From assembly GCF_002094855.1 (NCBI RefSeq), contig NZ_ARYN01000001.1, positions 1-64,000 on the forward strand: 64,000 nucleotides of DNA, written 5' to 3'. Positions 35,843 through 44,083 of this stretch are shown here, piece after piece (the first letter of the stretch is position 1; each line of letters starts with the position of its first letter). Made by a program: the position numbers and the translations under genes. The notes under the pieces were generated by a model, which saw only the letters and a list, made by a program, of their open reading frames with translations, was not told the DNA's origin and did not search any database. The DNA comes from Zunongwangia atlantica 22II14-10F7. Lineage in GTDB: Bacteria; Bacteroidota; Bacteroidia; Flavobacteriales; Flavobacteriaceae.

Positions 35843-36706
35843 TTATGAGTAGCGTTCTATAATATTCTTACAAGAACCTAAATAGCCAGTGCCAAAAAGA
35901 TTGAGATGTACCAGTAGATAGTAAAGCTGCCAGATGGGAACACGATTTTCAAAGCCTTTTTCTACTGGAAATTCTTCAAAATAAGCATTGAATAAAGCAG
36001 AATCGAATCCGCCAAAAAGCTTCATCATCGAAAGATCCATTTCTCGTGGCGCATAAGCAACGGCAGGATCGATAAGGCATGGGTGGCCTTCAGCGTTTAC
36101 CAGGTAATTACCATTCCAAAGATCACCATGAATTAATGCCGGTTTTTCCTGTGGGATAAGATTGTATAATTCTGAACAGAATTTATTTGTGTCACCTAAA
36201 CCATAACCTTGTTCTTTTGCTAGTTTGAATTGTGGTTCTAGCCGTTCTTCAATATAGAAGTCAATAATATTTTCGTGTTCTTTATTTTGCTGAGGTAAAC
36301 TGCCAATATAATTATCTTCAGAAAAACCGAATTTCAGCTGCGTGTTTTTATGGAGATCTGCCATTTGCTTCCCAAAAACAGTCCAGAAGTTTGATGATTT
36401 AGAACCTGTTTCCCGATATTCCATTAAAAGGCAGGAATATTCACTTTCAGTATAAACGGCAATCATTTGTGGCACATCGATGGCTTCAGCAGATTTTAAA
36501 GCTTTCATTCCGGCCATTTCAGCTTCAAACATTCTTGGGAATTTTGTGGCGCTATTCACTTTTACCACCTTCTTTCCTTCCGTAGTATTCAGCAAAAAAA
36601 CATTATTGATATCTCCGCCAGATAGCGAGGTGATATTGTTGATTTTTAGATTGTTTTTTTCTTCAATTATTTTAAAAAGTGGCTGGTAGGCATCATTTAC
36701 GCTCAT
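35843..36706 (-). CDS. fructosamine kinase family protein
   Basis: Predicted kinase that phosphorylates sugar-modified amino groups (fructosamine or ribulosamine), allowing deglycation. It has the aminoglycoside phosphotransferase-like fold: VVKVNSATKFPRMFEAE gives the ATP-binding lysine region, ALIHGDLWNGNYLV the catalytic loop with HGDLWNGN, and CLIDPAVAYAPREMDLSM the metal-binding loop. I chose the ATG at 36706 (287 residues); an in-frame start at 36751 would overlap folA by 59 bases and adds a basic stretch absent in relatives. Even so it overlaps the folA stop by 14 bases, which suggests translational coupling. Confidence 0.88.
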   Translation of the reverse strand: MSVNDAYQPLFKIIEEKNNLKINNITSLSGGDINNVFLLNTTEGKKVVKVNSATKFPRMFEAEMAGMKALKSAEAIDVPQMIAVYTESEYSCLLMEYRETGSKSSNFWTVFGKQMADLHKNTQLKFGFSEDNYIGSLPQQNKEHENIIDFYIEERLEPQFKLAKEQGYGLGDTNKFCSELYNLIPQEKPALIHGDLWNGNYLVNAEGHPCLIDPAVAYAPREMDLSMMKLFGGFDSALFNAYFEEFPVEKGFENRVPIWQLYYLLVHLNLFGTGYLGSCKNIIERYS

Positions 36707-37184
36707 ACGTAAGGTAACTAAAAGAGTATTTATGTTTCTCGTCTTTTTCATGAAAAACCTCTTCAGTTAACTTCCATTCCTCTTCGTCGATTTCAGGAAA
36801 AAAGGTATCGGCATCATCAAAGCTTTCATGAACACGGGTAAGTTCGATCTTGTCTGTTCTTTCCAATCCCATTTTGTAGATCTCACCACCACCAATTATA
36901 AATGGATTGGGATCTAGATCCTGTGCGATCTTTAATGCCAGTGATAAACTTTTTACCACATAAACGCCTTTGCCAGGATCGTAATCTTCGTTTCTGGTAA
37001 TTACGAAGTGAGTACGATTAGGTAGCAAACCATCAAAACTTTCAAAGGTTTTGCGGCCCATAATAATTGAGTGATTACTGGTTAATTTCTTAAAACGCTT
37101 AAAATCGTCTGGCAATCGCCATAAAAGATCGTTGTCTTTACCTAGTGCATTATTTTCGGCCGCAGCCGCGATCATTGTAACCAT
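36693..37184 (-). CDS. folA: dihydrofolate reductase
   Basis: Cytoplasmic enzyme that reduces dihydrofolate to tetrahydrofolate with NADPH, and the trimethoprim target. The protein has 163 residues. MIAAAAENNALGKDNDLLWRLP carries the substrate loop (the WRLPDDFKRFK part is diagnostic), HSIIMGRKTFES binds NADPH, and PFIIGGGEIY is the family's glycine pair. It lies 3 bases from the 2TM gene upstream and overlaps the fructosamine kinase downstream, so the three likely form one operon. Its partner thyA is 6 kb away on the same strand, not adjacent as in many bacteria. Confidence 0.96.
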   Translation of the reverse strand: MVTMIAAAAENNALGKDNDLLWRLPDDFKRFKKLTSNHSIIMGRKTFESFDGLLPNRTHFVITRNEDYDPGKGVYVVKSLSLALKIAQDLDPNPFIIGGGEIYKMGLERTDKIELTRVHESFDDADTFFPEIDEEEWKLTEEVFHEKDEKHKYSFSYLTYERK

Positions 37185-37187
37185 AAA

Positions 37188-37664
37188 TTAATGATTGTAG
37201 TTTTGGTCTGGTTTATCTGGAGCGATTTGCTTAAATCTTTCGTTAGTTTCGCTGTCTTGAGGGAATTTTTTTTGATTGTCTTTATTAGGCAGCGGATAAT
37301 CTTTTTCTACTTGTTGTTGCAATTTTGCAATCTTTTCTTTTTGCTTGGCAACCAGTTTGTCAATTTGTTTTGCCTGCCATTCTTTTCCCATAAACGTATT
37401 TACTAAAAGCACATTAAAGAAGTGTATCAAAAAGATAAATCCCCAAATAAGGATAACCCAAACAAACCAATTATAGCCTAATAGTAATATATCTTCTTTA
37501 AAACCTATTACCACATTTAAAATAATGGCCAAAATAGAAGCGCCAAGAAATACGATAAAATGCTGAAAAAGTCTTTTTTTCTGAAGTGTCCTTTTTCTGG
37601 CATTTTCGTACAACTCACGCTGTTCGGCATCTACTTTAGAAGTATTTTTCTTTTTAGAGAACAT
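37188..37664 (-). CDS. 2TM domain-containing protein
   Basis: Small membrane protein of 158 residues. A basic N-terminus is followed by two hydrophobic helices at about 32-53 (HFIVFLGASILAIILNVVIG) and 63-90 (WFVWVILIWGFIFLIHFF), the paired-helix 2TM domain common in Flavobacteria, then a Lys/Gln-rich coiled coil and a polar tail. Function is unknown; 2TM domains are known fused to LytTR or kinase domains. It is the first gene of the folA operon and is divergent from the class V aminotransferase gene. Confidence 0.85.
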   Translation of the reverse strand: MFSKKKNTSKVDAEQRELYENARKRTLQKKRLFQHFIVFLGASILAIILNVVIGFKEDILLLGYNWFVWVILIWGFIFLIHFFNVLLVNTFMGKEWQAKQIDKLVAKQKEKIAKLQQQVEKDYPLPNKDNQKKFPQDSETNERFKQIAPDKPDQNYNH

Positions 37665-37728
37665 AAATAAAGGTACTTTAGTGCTTTTAACAAATTTACA
37701 TTTTTTACAACTGAATTCTTTAAGGCTT

Positions 37729-38814
37729 ATGAGTAATTTAAGAAAAGGCTTTCCCGTTTTAGAGCGATATACTTACCTTAATACAGCAGCTTCTGGCTTA
37801 TTACACGAGAAAGTTTTAGAATTCAGACAAGAGCACGATCTTGATTTTTTAATTTCGGGCAGTGTTTTAAAAGAAGGTCAGGGAAAACTTTTGGCTAACG
37901 TGCGAGAAGAGGTTGGCGAAGCTTTTAATTGTGAGCCAAACAGGGTAGGGCTGGTGCCTAATTTTTCTTATGGTTTTAATACGCTTTTGGAGGGAATCGA
38001 AAAACCTAAAAAGGTGTTGTTGCTTAAAAATGATTATCCGTCGATCAACTGGCCGGTGGAATCCAGAGATTTTGAAATTTGTTATGCTGAAATCAATGAA
38101 TTTTTAGAAGAAAATATTGTTGAAGCTTTAAAGAAAGAGCAACCTGAGTTTTTTGCGTTTAGTATCGTGCAATATATCAACGGGATTAAACTAAGCACCG
38201 CTTTTATCACACAGCTAAAAAAGGATTTTCCAGACGTTATTTTTATTGCAGACGGAACCCAGTTTTTAGGAACTGAAGCTTTCGATTTTGATGCTACTGG
38301 AATAGATGTTCTAATCTCGAGCACGTATAAATGGCTAAATGCCGGCTACGGAAATGGTTTTATGCTTTTCAACAAAGATATTGAAGGTAAGGTCTCTCCA
38401 AAACATTTAGGTTTTGGTTCTTTGCAGGGTAAATATAAAGCGCACGAAGGCAATTTTCTGGGTAAATTTGAGCCTGGTCATCAGGATACTTTAAACTATG
38501 GGAGTTTGGGTGAAGCAATGAAGTTGATTAAAAACATCGGCATTTCTACGATAGAAGATCAGGTGAATGTTTTAAAAAGTCATGCGAAAAAGCTTTTTAC
38601 TGAAATGAATTTATTGGAAGATGCCGTTGTAAAAAGAGGCGATCATTCATCGATTTTCAATATAAAAGGCGACGATAAATTATATCAGTATATACGAGAA
38701 AAAGATATCATAGTTTCGCAACGAGGTGAAGGTTTACGTGTAAGTTTTCATTATTTTAATACCGAAGAAGAACTGGAAATTCTGGTAAAAGCGCTTAAAG
38801 CTTATAAAGGATAG
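37729..38814 (+). CDS. aminotransferase class V family PLP enzyme (cysteine desulfurase-like)
   Basis: PLP-dependent enzyme of 361 residues from ATG 37729; an upstream GTG frame from 37681 is less likely because its extra residues are not family-like. Lys201 in SSTYKWLNAGYGNGF is the PLP lysine, Asp175 in IADGTQFLG contacts the pyridine ring, and NTAASGLLHEKV is the typical N-terminus. The family includes cysteine desulfurases, selenocysteine lyases, isopenicillin N epimerases and the ergothioneine C-S lyase EgtE. It is convergent with the egtBD operon, whose final gene ends 46 bases away, so an EgtE role is a hypothesis only. Confidence 0.88.
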   Translation: MSNLRKGFPVLERYTYLNTAASGLLHEKVLEFRQEHDLDFLISGSVLKEGQGKLLANVREEVGEAFNCEPNRVGLVPNFSYGFNTLLEGIEKPKKVLLLKNDYPSINWPVESRDFEICYAEINEFLEENIVEALKKEQPEFFAFSIVQYINGIKLSTAFITQLKKDFPDVIFIADGTQFLGTEAFDFDATGIDVLISSTYKWLNAGYGNGFMLFNKDIEGKVSPKHLGFGSLQGKYKAHEGNFLGKFEPGHQDTLNYGSLGEAMKLIKNIGISTIEDQVNVLKSHAKKLFTEMNLLEDAVVKRGDHSSIFNIKGDDKLYQYIREKDIIVSQRGEGLRVSFHYFNTEEELEILVKALKAYKG

Positions 38815-38859
38815 CTGCTATCTAAAATACCAGAGTCTAGATCTCAAAAAATCTTATTT

Positions 38860-39141
38860 TTACTCCTTAATTTCTACGCCATTTTTAAAGGCTACGTAGT
38901 TTTGAATAGGTTTTGCAGCGTGGCTGGCTTGCGGATAGTACCATGCCGCATCTTCGTTTTTCTCGCCATCAACTTCTAGCGTAAAATAGGATGCAAGACC
39001 TTTCCAGGGACAGCGTGTTTGTTTTTTGCTGTTTTTAAAGTATTCTTTTTTAATACTTTCCATCGGGAAATAGTAGTTGCTCTCTACTGTTTTAGTATCT
39101 GCACTTTCAGCAATCACAGTATTTTTCCAAATCGCTTTCAT
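38860..39141 (-). CDS. DUF427 domain-containing protein
   Basis: Small cytoplasmic protein of 93 residues made of a single DUF427 domain. Motifs such as SNYYFPMESIKKEYF, TRCPWKGLASYFTLEVDG and DAAWYYPQA are characteristic. The function is not established; the conserved CPWKG and aromatic residues suggest a small ligand pocket. It is the last gene of the egtB operon, 2 bases after the secreted unknown, so it is probably co-expressed with ergothioneine synthesis. Confidence 0.88.
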   Translation of the reverse strand: MKAIWKNTVIAESADTKTVESNYYFPMESIKKEYFKNSKKQTRCPWKGLASYFTLEVDGEKNEDAAWYYPQASHAAKPIQNYVAFKNGVEIKE

Positions 39142-39143
39142 AA

Positions 39144-39749
39144 TTACTGATTTTCGATAAAAACCTGAGGCTTTTTATTAGGAAGTTGAATTAAAATTCC
39201 GAAGTGATTATTATCTAATTTCGCTAAGACAACAATAGATTTTCCGTTCGTATAAACAAAACCGGTCCATGCGCTGTTAAAAGCATTTTCAGAATGCTCA
39301 ATATTCATTTTTGCTGAAAATGAATAGGTTTTTTCGCCCAACACAATGCTGTTTTCCTCTGAATTTAAGCTGAAATTGGGATAAGTATCTTCAGTAGATC
39401 GAAATTCGATAATTTCTGCGGTCTTTTTTATATCGTAAGATAATTGGCTTTTAGTTCTTATAATTTTAGAATATTCATTTTCCCCGGAAGATGCATTGTC
39501 TTTAATTCTCACCTTTTCGGAAAGAAAATTTATTATAGAACCGTCTGGTTTATCTTCAAATTGTAGACTCTTCTCTAAAGCATTATTTATTTTTGATTTT
39601 TCGACAGTTTCGATTTCTGAAAAATTTACTTTTCCCTGTGGAATAAATTGTTGTACACCTATATTTTCTGAAGTTTCAGCATAATCCTGCATCGGGATAA
39701 ATGCGAAACTTAAAAGAATGGCAGAAAAAAGGAAAAGTAACTTTTTCAT
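39144..39749 (-). CDS. hypothetical secreted protein in the egt operon
   Basis: Unknown 201-residue protein with a Sec signal peptide (MKKLLFLFSAILLSFAFIP) and no lipobox, so it should be periplasmic. The mature part is beta-rich and polar with alternating Lys/Glu and Ser. I see no cysteine, cofactor or metal motif. It sits 26 bases after egtD and 2 bases before the DUF427 gene, so it shares their message. A link to thiol metabolism is suggested only by position. Confidence 0.7.
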   Translation of the reverse strand: MKKLLFLFSAILLSFAFIPMQDYAETSENIGVQQFIPQGKVNFSEIETVEKSKINNALEKSLQFEDKPDGSIINFLSEKVRIKDNASSGENEYSKIIRTKSQLSYDIKKTAEIIEFRSTEDTYPNFSLNSEENSIVLGEKTYSFSAKMNIEHSENAFNSAWTGFVYTNGKSIVVLAKLDNNHFGILIQLPNKKPQVFIENQ

Positions 39750-39775
39750 AGAAATAGATTTTATTAGTTACAGAT

Positions 39776-40753
39776 CTAAAGATCTTTCCTTCTAAAGATA
39801 TAATTTTTGTAGCAGTTTTCCGAATCGCTAAATTCTTCAATAACTTCTAGTCCGGCTTCTTTGGCTAGCCATTGCACAATATTATCGTCGTATTTCTGTG
39901 AGATTTCGGTATGAATGGTTTCCCAGGCATCAAAATGAATATCTAGGCCAAGTTTGTCGATTTTTACCTGCTGTTCTTTTTTGCTCACCAGGTAACTCGC
40001 CGCCGTACCGGTTTCAGGATTATAGGTTTCCCAGTGTTTAAAATCATCGGTGTTAAAGTCGGCTTCCAACTCGTTATTCATTCTAACCAGAAGATTTTTA
40101 TTGAAAGCTTCTGTGATTCCGTGGGGATCATTATAAGCATCCAGGATTATTTGAGGATCTTTTTTCTGATCGAAGCCCATAAATAACATATCTTCTTTAC
40201 TCATCGCTTCACAGATATTCTTTAAAAAATCGATCGCTTTTTCATGCAAAAGATTCCCAATGTTAGAGCCTAAAACCATGATCACTTTTTTGCGCGAGTT
40301 ATAATCGGCCAGTTTCTCTAAGGTTTTAAAATAGGTTCCTTGCTGAGTTTTTATGTTTACGCCGGGAATTTCAGTTTTTAAAGCTTCTTCTAATTCGTCT
40401 AAAACATGCTGACTAATATCGACCGGTAAATAATCAAAATCGTAGTTTTTAGCAACCAGGTGCTTCAGTAAAACTTTTGTTTTTTTACCATCGCCGGCGC
40501 CAAGTTCTATAAGGTCAAAACCTTTTTTGCTATTAAAAGAATCTGCGATCGAAGCTGTATGTGACTGAAGAATGCCAAGTTCGCAATTGGTTAAATAATA
40601 CTCTGGCATATTCATGATCTGCTGAAAAAGCTTATCTCCCTTTTCATCATAAATATATTTTGAAAGCAGATATTTAGGAAAGCTGGTTAGGCCTTTGGCA
40701 ACATCTTCTTCAAATGCAGTTTCATATTTTGTGGTAGTTGGTGTGGATTTCAT
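39776..40753 (-). CDS. egtD: L-histidine N-alpha-methyltransferase
   Basis: SAM-dependent enzyme that trimethylates histidine to hercynine, the first step of ergothioneine synthesis. The 325-residue length is normal. The SAM site is LIELGAGDGKKTKVLL near residue 80, followed by YLPVDISQHVLDE and VMVLGSNIGNLLHEKA, and the C-terminal region contains the family's MFMGFDQKKDP-like segment (LFMGFDQKKDPQIIL). It is 15 bases downstream of egtB. The pairing with egtB strengthens the call over a generic methyltransferase. Confidence 0.95.
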   Translation of the reverse strand: MKSTPTTTKYETAFEEDVAKGLTSFPKYLLSKYIYDEKGDKLFQQIMNMPEYYLTNCELGILQSHTASIADSFNSKKGFDLIELGAGDGKKTKVLLKHLVAKNYDFDYLPVDISQHVLDELEEALKTEIPGVNIKTQQGTYFKTLEKLADYNSRKKVIMVLGSNIGNLLHEKAIDFLKNICEAMSKEDMLFMGFDQKKDPQIILDAYNDPHGITEAFNKNLLVRMNNELEADFNTDDFKHWETYNPETGTAASYLVSKKEQQVKIDKLGLDIHFDAWETIHTEISQKYDDNIVQWLAKEAGLEVIEEFSDSENCYKNYIFRRKDL

Positions 40754-40768
40754 AGTGTAAGTTGATCG

Positions 40769-41932
40769 TTATTTTGCAAGGCGAATTCCTGTGAATTGCC
40801 AGCGTAAAGGGGCATGAAAAAAGTTGCGATAAGTTGGTCTTGTTTGTTTGTTGGAAGTAGCAACAGAGCCACCACGCAACACTTTTTGATTCACCATAAA
40901 CTTACCATTGTATTCGCCTAAAGCGCCGGGAGCTTTGCTGTAACCGGGATATGGAGAGTAAGCACTCTCTGTCCATTCCCAGCGTGATCCCCAGTTAAAT
41001 TTGCTGTTAGCGACTTCCCATTCCTGCTCGGTTGGCAAGCGTAAACCTTTCCATTGTGCAAAAGCGAAGGCTTCATAATAGCTAATATGACTTAGCGGTG
41101 CATCTAAAATTAATTTTTGTAAACCTTGTAGTGTAAATTGATGCCAATCGCCATCGATGTTGTGCCAGTAAGAAGGTGCTGAAATTTGATTGGTATTTAC
41201 CCAATCCCAGCCTTCAGCATGCCAAAGTAAAACATCCTTGTAACCACCGGCTTCAATAAATTCGATATATTCTTTATTGGTTACCAGTTTATTCGAAATT
41301 TGATAATCGGCTAAATAAACGGTGTGGCGACCTAGCTCATTATCATAACAAAAATCTGTGTTATTATGGCCAATGTCGTAATTCCCTTTTTCTACAGAGA
41401 TCCATTCCTGCGGAAAGTCGTAAATAGGATTTTCTTCAAACTGGTCGTTGTATTTAGGGAAAAGCGGATTGTTTCCTAAAATGTATTTTATATCGGTATA
41501 TAATAATTCCTGGTGTTGCTTTTCGTGATGGCAGCCAATCTCGATCACTTCTAAAATTTCAGGGCTTAACTCTTCAGATTCGATAAAATCTTTTAGTGCT
41601 TTAGAAACATAATTTCTATACTTATACACCCATGCAACGGTTGGACGCGAAAGATTTCCGCGATCTGTACGTATCACTTTTTCGCCTACGCTTTCGTAAT
41701 AACTATTAAAAACATAAGCCGAATGATCGTCAAAAAGATGATAGTCGTTTTTGTAAGGTTTTAGCACAAATTCTTCAAAGAACCAGGTAGTATGTCCCAA
41801 ATGCCATTTAGGCGGAGAAACATCTACAATGGGTTGTACAACGTAATCTTCGGTTTCCAGAAAAGAACAAATAAGTTCAGATTGTGCTCGCGTTTCGTTG
41901 AAAAAATCTAATAATTCAGATTGTAGAAGCAT
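40769..41932 (-). CDS. egtB: ergothioneine biosynthesis protein EgtB (hercynine oxygenase)
   Basis: Non-haem iron sulfoxide synthase that joins hercynine to a thiol donor and inserts oxygen. The 387-residue protein has an N-terminal DinB-like helical domain with iron ligands His47 (HLGHTTW) and His136/His140 (HHEKQHQE), followed by a formylglycine-generating-enzyme/sulfatase-modifying domain (WEWTESAYSPYPGY and KVLRGGSVATS). No egtA (glutamate-cysteine ligase) or egtC (amidohydrolase) is in the operon, so cysteine may be the direct donor, as in other two-gene systems. It is the first gene of egtB-egtD-unknown-DUF427. The upstream gap is 316 bases and contains a tandem repeat. Confidence 0.94.
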   Translation of the reverse strand: MLLQSELLDFFNETRAQSELICSFLETEDYVVQPIVDVSPPKWHLGHTTWFFEEFVLKPYKNDYHLFDDHSAYVFNSYYESVGEKVIRTDRGNLSRPTVAWVYKYRNYVSKALKDFIESEELSPEILEVIEIGCHHEKQHQELLYTDIKYILGNNPLFPKYNDQFEENPIYDFPQEWISVEKGNYDIGHNNTDFCYDNELGRHTVYLADYQISNKLVTNKEYIEFIEAGGYKDVLLWHAEGWDWVNTNQISAPSYWHNIDGDWHQFTLQGLQKLILDAPLSHISYYEAFAFAQWKGLRLPTEQEWEVANSKFNWGSRWEWTESAYSPYPGYSKAPGALGEYNGKFMVNQKVLRGGSVATSNKQTRPTYRNFFHAPLRWQFTGIRLAK

Positions 41933-42190
41933 AAAAAGAGATGTGCGATTAGTGCGTATCTCTCAAATTTACAATTTTTTAGAGGCGATAAGTTCTCGTT
42001 TGCGTTAATCCCAAGTTAAAAAAGGAATAGCGATCGTAACGAAGTGAATAACGTTATTTTTAACTAGATCTGAGAATTTAGACCGCTTCGCTTTTAGAAT
42101 TTAGAAGAAATTAGAGCATTAGATTTTTTCATATTTGTTGAAAAAAAATTGGAGTAGACCAAATATTTCGATTTTTAGGTTCTTAGCTTT
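41933..42190. other. intergenic region upstream of egtB
   Basis: No gene is visible. The part near 42060-42110 has repetitive GAATTTAGA-like words (degenerate, three to four copies), and the far end runs into the exact heptamer repeat at 42191. The egtB promoter is expected here but I cannot point to a convincing one. Confidence 0.4.
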
Positions 42191-42246
42191 CTGTAAACTG
42201 TAAACTGTAAACTGTAAACTGTAAACTGTAAACTGTAAACTGTAAA
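42191..42246. repeat. tandem repeat (CTGTAAA)8
   Basis: Eight exact head-to-tail copies of the 7-base unit CTGTAAA span 56 bases. The array starts 3 bases past the stop of the TonB-domain gene at 42249 and is 258 bases upstream of egtB. Exact short repeats slip easily in replication, so copy number probably varies between strains. Confidence 0.97.
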
Positions 42247-42248
42247 CT

Positions 42249-42659
42249 TTATAACTGAACCGGTATCGTATATTTCATAGAAATGGATTTTCCTGCCTTT
42301 TTAGCCGGAGTCATTTTAGGGAGTTTAGTCAGCATTTTCTCTAAGGCTTCTTTAATCCTTGGTTCTTCAGTTTCGATCGTATTGATCTTTACCACACCTT
42401 TTTCATCGATATGCATTTTTATTGTGGCTTTACCTCGAAGAAAATCCCCAGTATCTTTCCTGGGATATTTATAGGTCGTTTTTACAAGTTCCAGGAATTT
42501 TTGACTAAAGCAATTTTCTTTGTTTTCTGCGGAATCACAACCTGGCCAAACCGCAGCAATTTCTGAAACTTTAACCGTATTACCTTCAGCTTTTACGCCT
42601 TCCTGTCCAAAACCTAAAGTGCTGAAAAGGAAGAAAACAATAAGTAGTAGATTTTTCAT
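42249..42659 (-). CDS. stand-alone TonB C-terminal-domain protein, copy 1
   Basis: Secreted protein of 136 residues with a signal peptide (MKNLLLIVFFLFSTLGFG) and then a single TonB C-terminal-like domain: VWPGCDSAENKENC, KTTYKYPRKDTGDFLRG and TIKMHIDEKGVVKI. It has neither the membrane anchor that stays in the inner membrane nor the proline-rich linker of a full energy transducer, so it cannot pull on a receptor in the classical way. Two cysteines spaced by 8 residues are conserved with the neighbour and may form a disulfide. It follows its paralogue by 40 bases. Confidence 0.82.
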   Translation of the reverse strand: MKNLLLIVFFLFSTLGFGQEGVKAEGNTVKVSEIAAVWPGCDSAENKENCFSQKFLELVKTTYKYPRKDTGDFLRGKATIKMHIDEKGVVKINTIETEEPRIKEALEKMLTKLPKMTPAKKAGKSISMKYTIPVQL

Positions 42660-42699
42660 AAAAACTGAAGGTGATTTTATCTAATTTCAGGTATAATTT

Positions 42700-43077
42700 T
42701 TAGAATTTAAACGGAACGGTAAATTCACGTGCATCGGGTTCTCCCTGAAGTGTTCCCGGTTCCATCTTCGGCATTTTTTCGATCATTTTTTTTGCTGCAT
42801 TATTAACCAAAGGTTCGTCACCTTCAATATTTAAAACATTCACTTTGCCTTTTTCGTCAACTTCAAACTTGATGGTAACTTCGCCACGAACATATTCGCC
42901 GGCGTCATTTTTAGGGTATTTGTAATTTTCTCTAACGTGCTCGCTAAGTTTCTTGTTAAAGCAGGTCTTTATATTTTTGCTATCCTCACAACCCGGCCAA
43001 ACTGGCGACGTTTGTTGCGCCGAAACAGTGGTGATACTTCCAATTACAAAACTTGCTATTAGCAATAAGCTTTTCAT
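42700..43077 (-). CDS. stand-alone TonB C-terminal-domain protein, copy 2
   Basis: Secreted protein of 125 residues and a paralogue of the next gene. A signal peptide ending TTVSAQ is followed by VWPGCEDSKNIKTC, ENYKYPKNDAGEYVRG and TIKFEVDEKGKVNV, which match copy 1 position by position, including both cysteines. It is 30 bases after thyA, so it may be transcribed with it. Divergence between the copies is considerable, so the duplication is old. It may bind peptidoglycan or outer-membrane receptor plugs; no function is established. Confidence 0.82.
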   Translation of the reverse strand: MKSLLLIASFVIGSITTVSAQQTSPVWPGCEDSKNIKTCFNKKLSEHVRENYKYPKNDAGEYVRGEVTIKFEVDEKGKVNVLNIEGDEPLVNNAAKKMIEKMPKMEPGTLQGEPDAREFTVPFKF

Positions 43078-43107
43078 AATAATTAAAAATTTTAAATTAA
43101 AGTTTAT

Positions 43108-43932
43108 TTACACCGCAACCTTGCCCTTAATGGCCGGATACGGATCGTAACCCTCTAATTTAAAATCTTCAAAGGAAAAATCAAAAATATTGGTGATTTC
43201 TGGGTTTAACTTCATCGTAGGTAAGTCTTTTGGCGTTCTGCTTAACTGAAGTTCTACCTGTTCCATGTGATTGCTATAAATATGTACATCTCCAAAAGTG
43301 TGAATAAAATCTCCTGGCTGGTAACCACAAACCTGGGCCATCATCATGGTGAACAATGCATAAGATGCAATATTAAAAGGAACGCCCAAAAATACATCGG
43401 CACTGCGTTGATATAATTGGCAACTTAGTTTACCATCTGCTACATAGAATTGGAAAAATGCATGGCAGGGTGGAAGCGCAGCTTTGCCGTTGGCTACATT
43501 TTCTGAAAATGAAACCGAGGTATCTGGCATTACCGAAGGATTCCAAGCAGAAACCAGCATTCTACGACTATTAGGATTGGTCTTTAAAGTTTCTATAATT
43601 TCTGAAATCTGGTCGATTTCTTCGCTATTCCAGTTTCTCCATTGGTGACCATATACCGGTCCTAGATCGCCATTTTCATCGGCCCATTCGTTCCAGATTC
43701 TAACACCGTTTTCCTGAAGATATTTAACGTTTGTGTCACCTTTTAAAAACCAAAGCAATTCGTAGATTATCGATTTTAGATGCACTTTTTTGGTAGTGAC
43801 CATAGGGAAGCCTTCGCTTAGATCGAAACGCATTTGGTAACCAAAAACACTTTTAGTTCCTGTACCGGTGCGATCTCCTTTTTCAGCTCCGTTATCTAAA
43901 ATATGCTGTAATAAGTCGTGATATTGCTTCAT
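43108..43932 (-). CDS. thyA: thymidylate synthase
   Basis: Cytoplasmic enzyme that methylates dUMP to dTMP using methylene-tetrahydrofolate. It has 274 residues, near the E. coli length of 264. The catalytic cysteine is Cys156 in [23 protein letters not shown] near residue 21 binds phosphate, and [14 protein letters not shown] and [12 protein letters not shown] are signature segments. It supplies dihydrofolate for the folA product encoded 6 kb downstream. Two small TonB-domain genes follow on the same strand. Confidence 0.98.
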   Translation of the reverse strand: MKQYHDLLQHILDNGAEKGDRTGTGTKSVFGYQMRFDLSEGFPMVTTKKVHLKSIIYELLWFLKGDTNVKYLQENGVRIWNEWADENGDLGPVYGHQWRNWNSEEIDQISEIIETLKTNPNSRRMLVSAWNPSVMPDTSVSFSENVANGKAALPPCHAFFQFYVADGKLSCQLYQRSADVFLGVPFNIASYALFTMMMAQVCGYQPGDFIHTFGDVHIYSNHMEQVELQLSRTPKDLPTMKLNPEITNIFDFSFEDFKLEGYDPYPAIKGKVAV

Positions 43933-44024
43933 AATTCTGCTGCCCTTTTTATCTAGAATTGTAATAATTGAATGCTAAAATAGATAATATGTTCTAAATC
44001 TTTGAGTGAATATTTATAAAATAA

Positions 44025-44058
44025 AAAAAGGTGTAGCCTCTAACCGCTACACCTTTTT
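44025..44058 (-). terminator. terminator of the nucleoside transporter gene
   Basis: AAAAAGGTGTAGC (44025-44037) pairs perfectly with GCTACACCTTTTT (44046-44058). It lies 26 bases past the transporter stop; the A/T flanks on both sides could also serve the other direction. Confidence 0.85.
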
Positions 44059-44083
44059 TTGTTATTTCTAAGATCAATATTTT

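Noticed and set aside
42060-42110. Possible degenerate repeats of GAATTTAGA as a CRISPR or satellite
   Set aside because: The copies are short, imperfect and without regular spacers. No CRISPR array or cas gene was found in the window.
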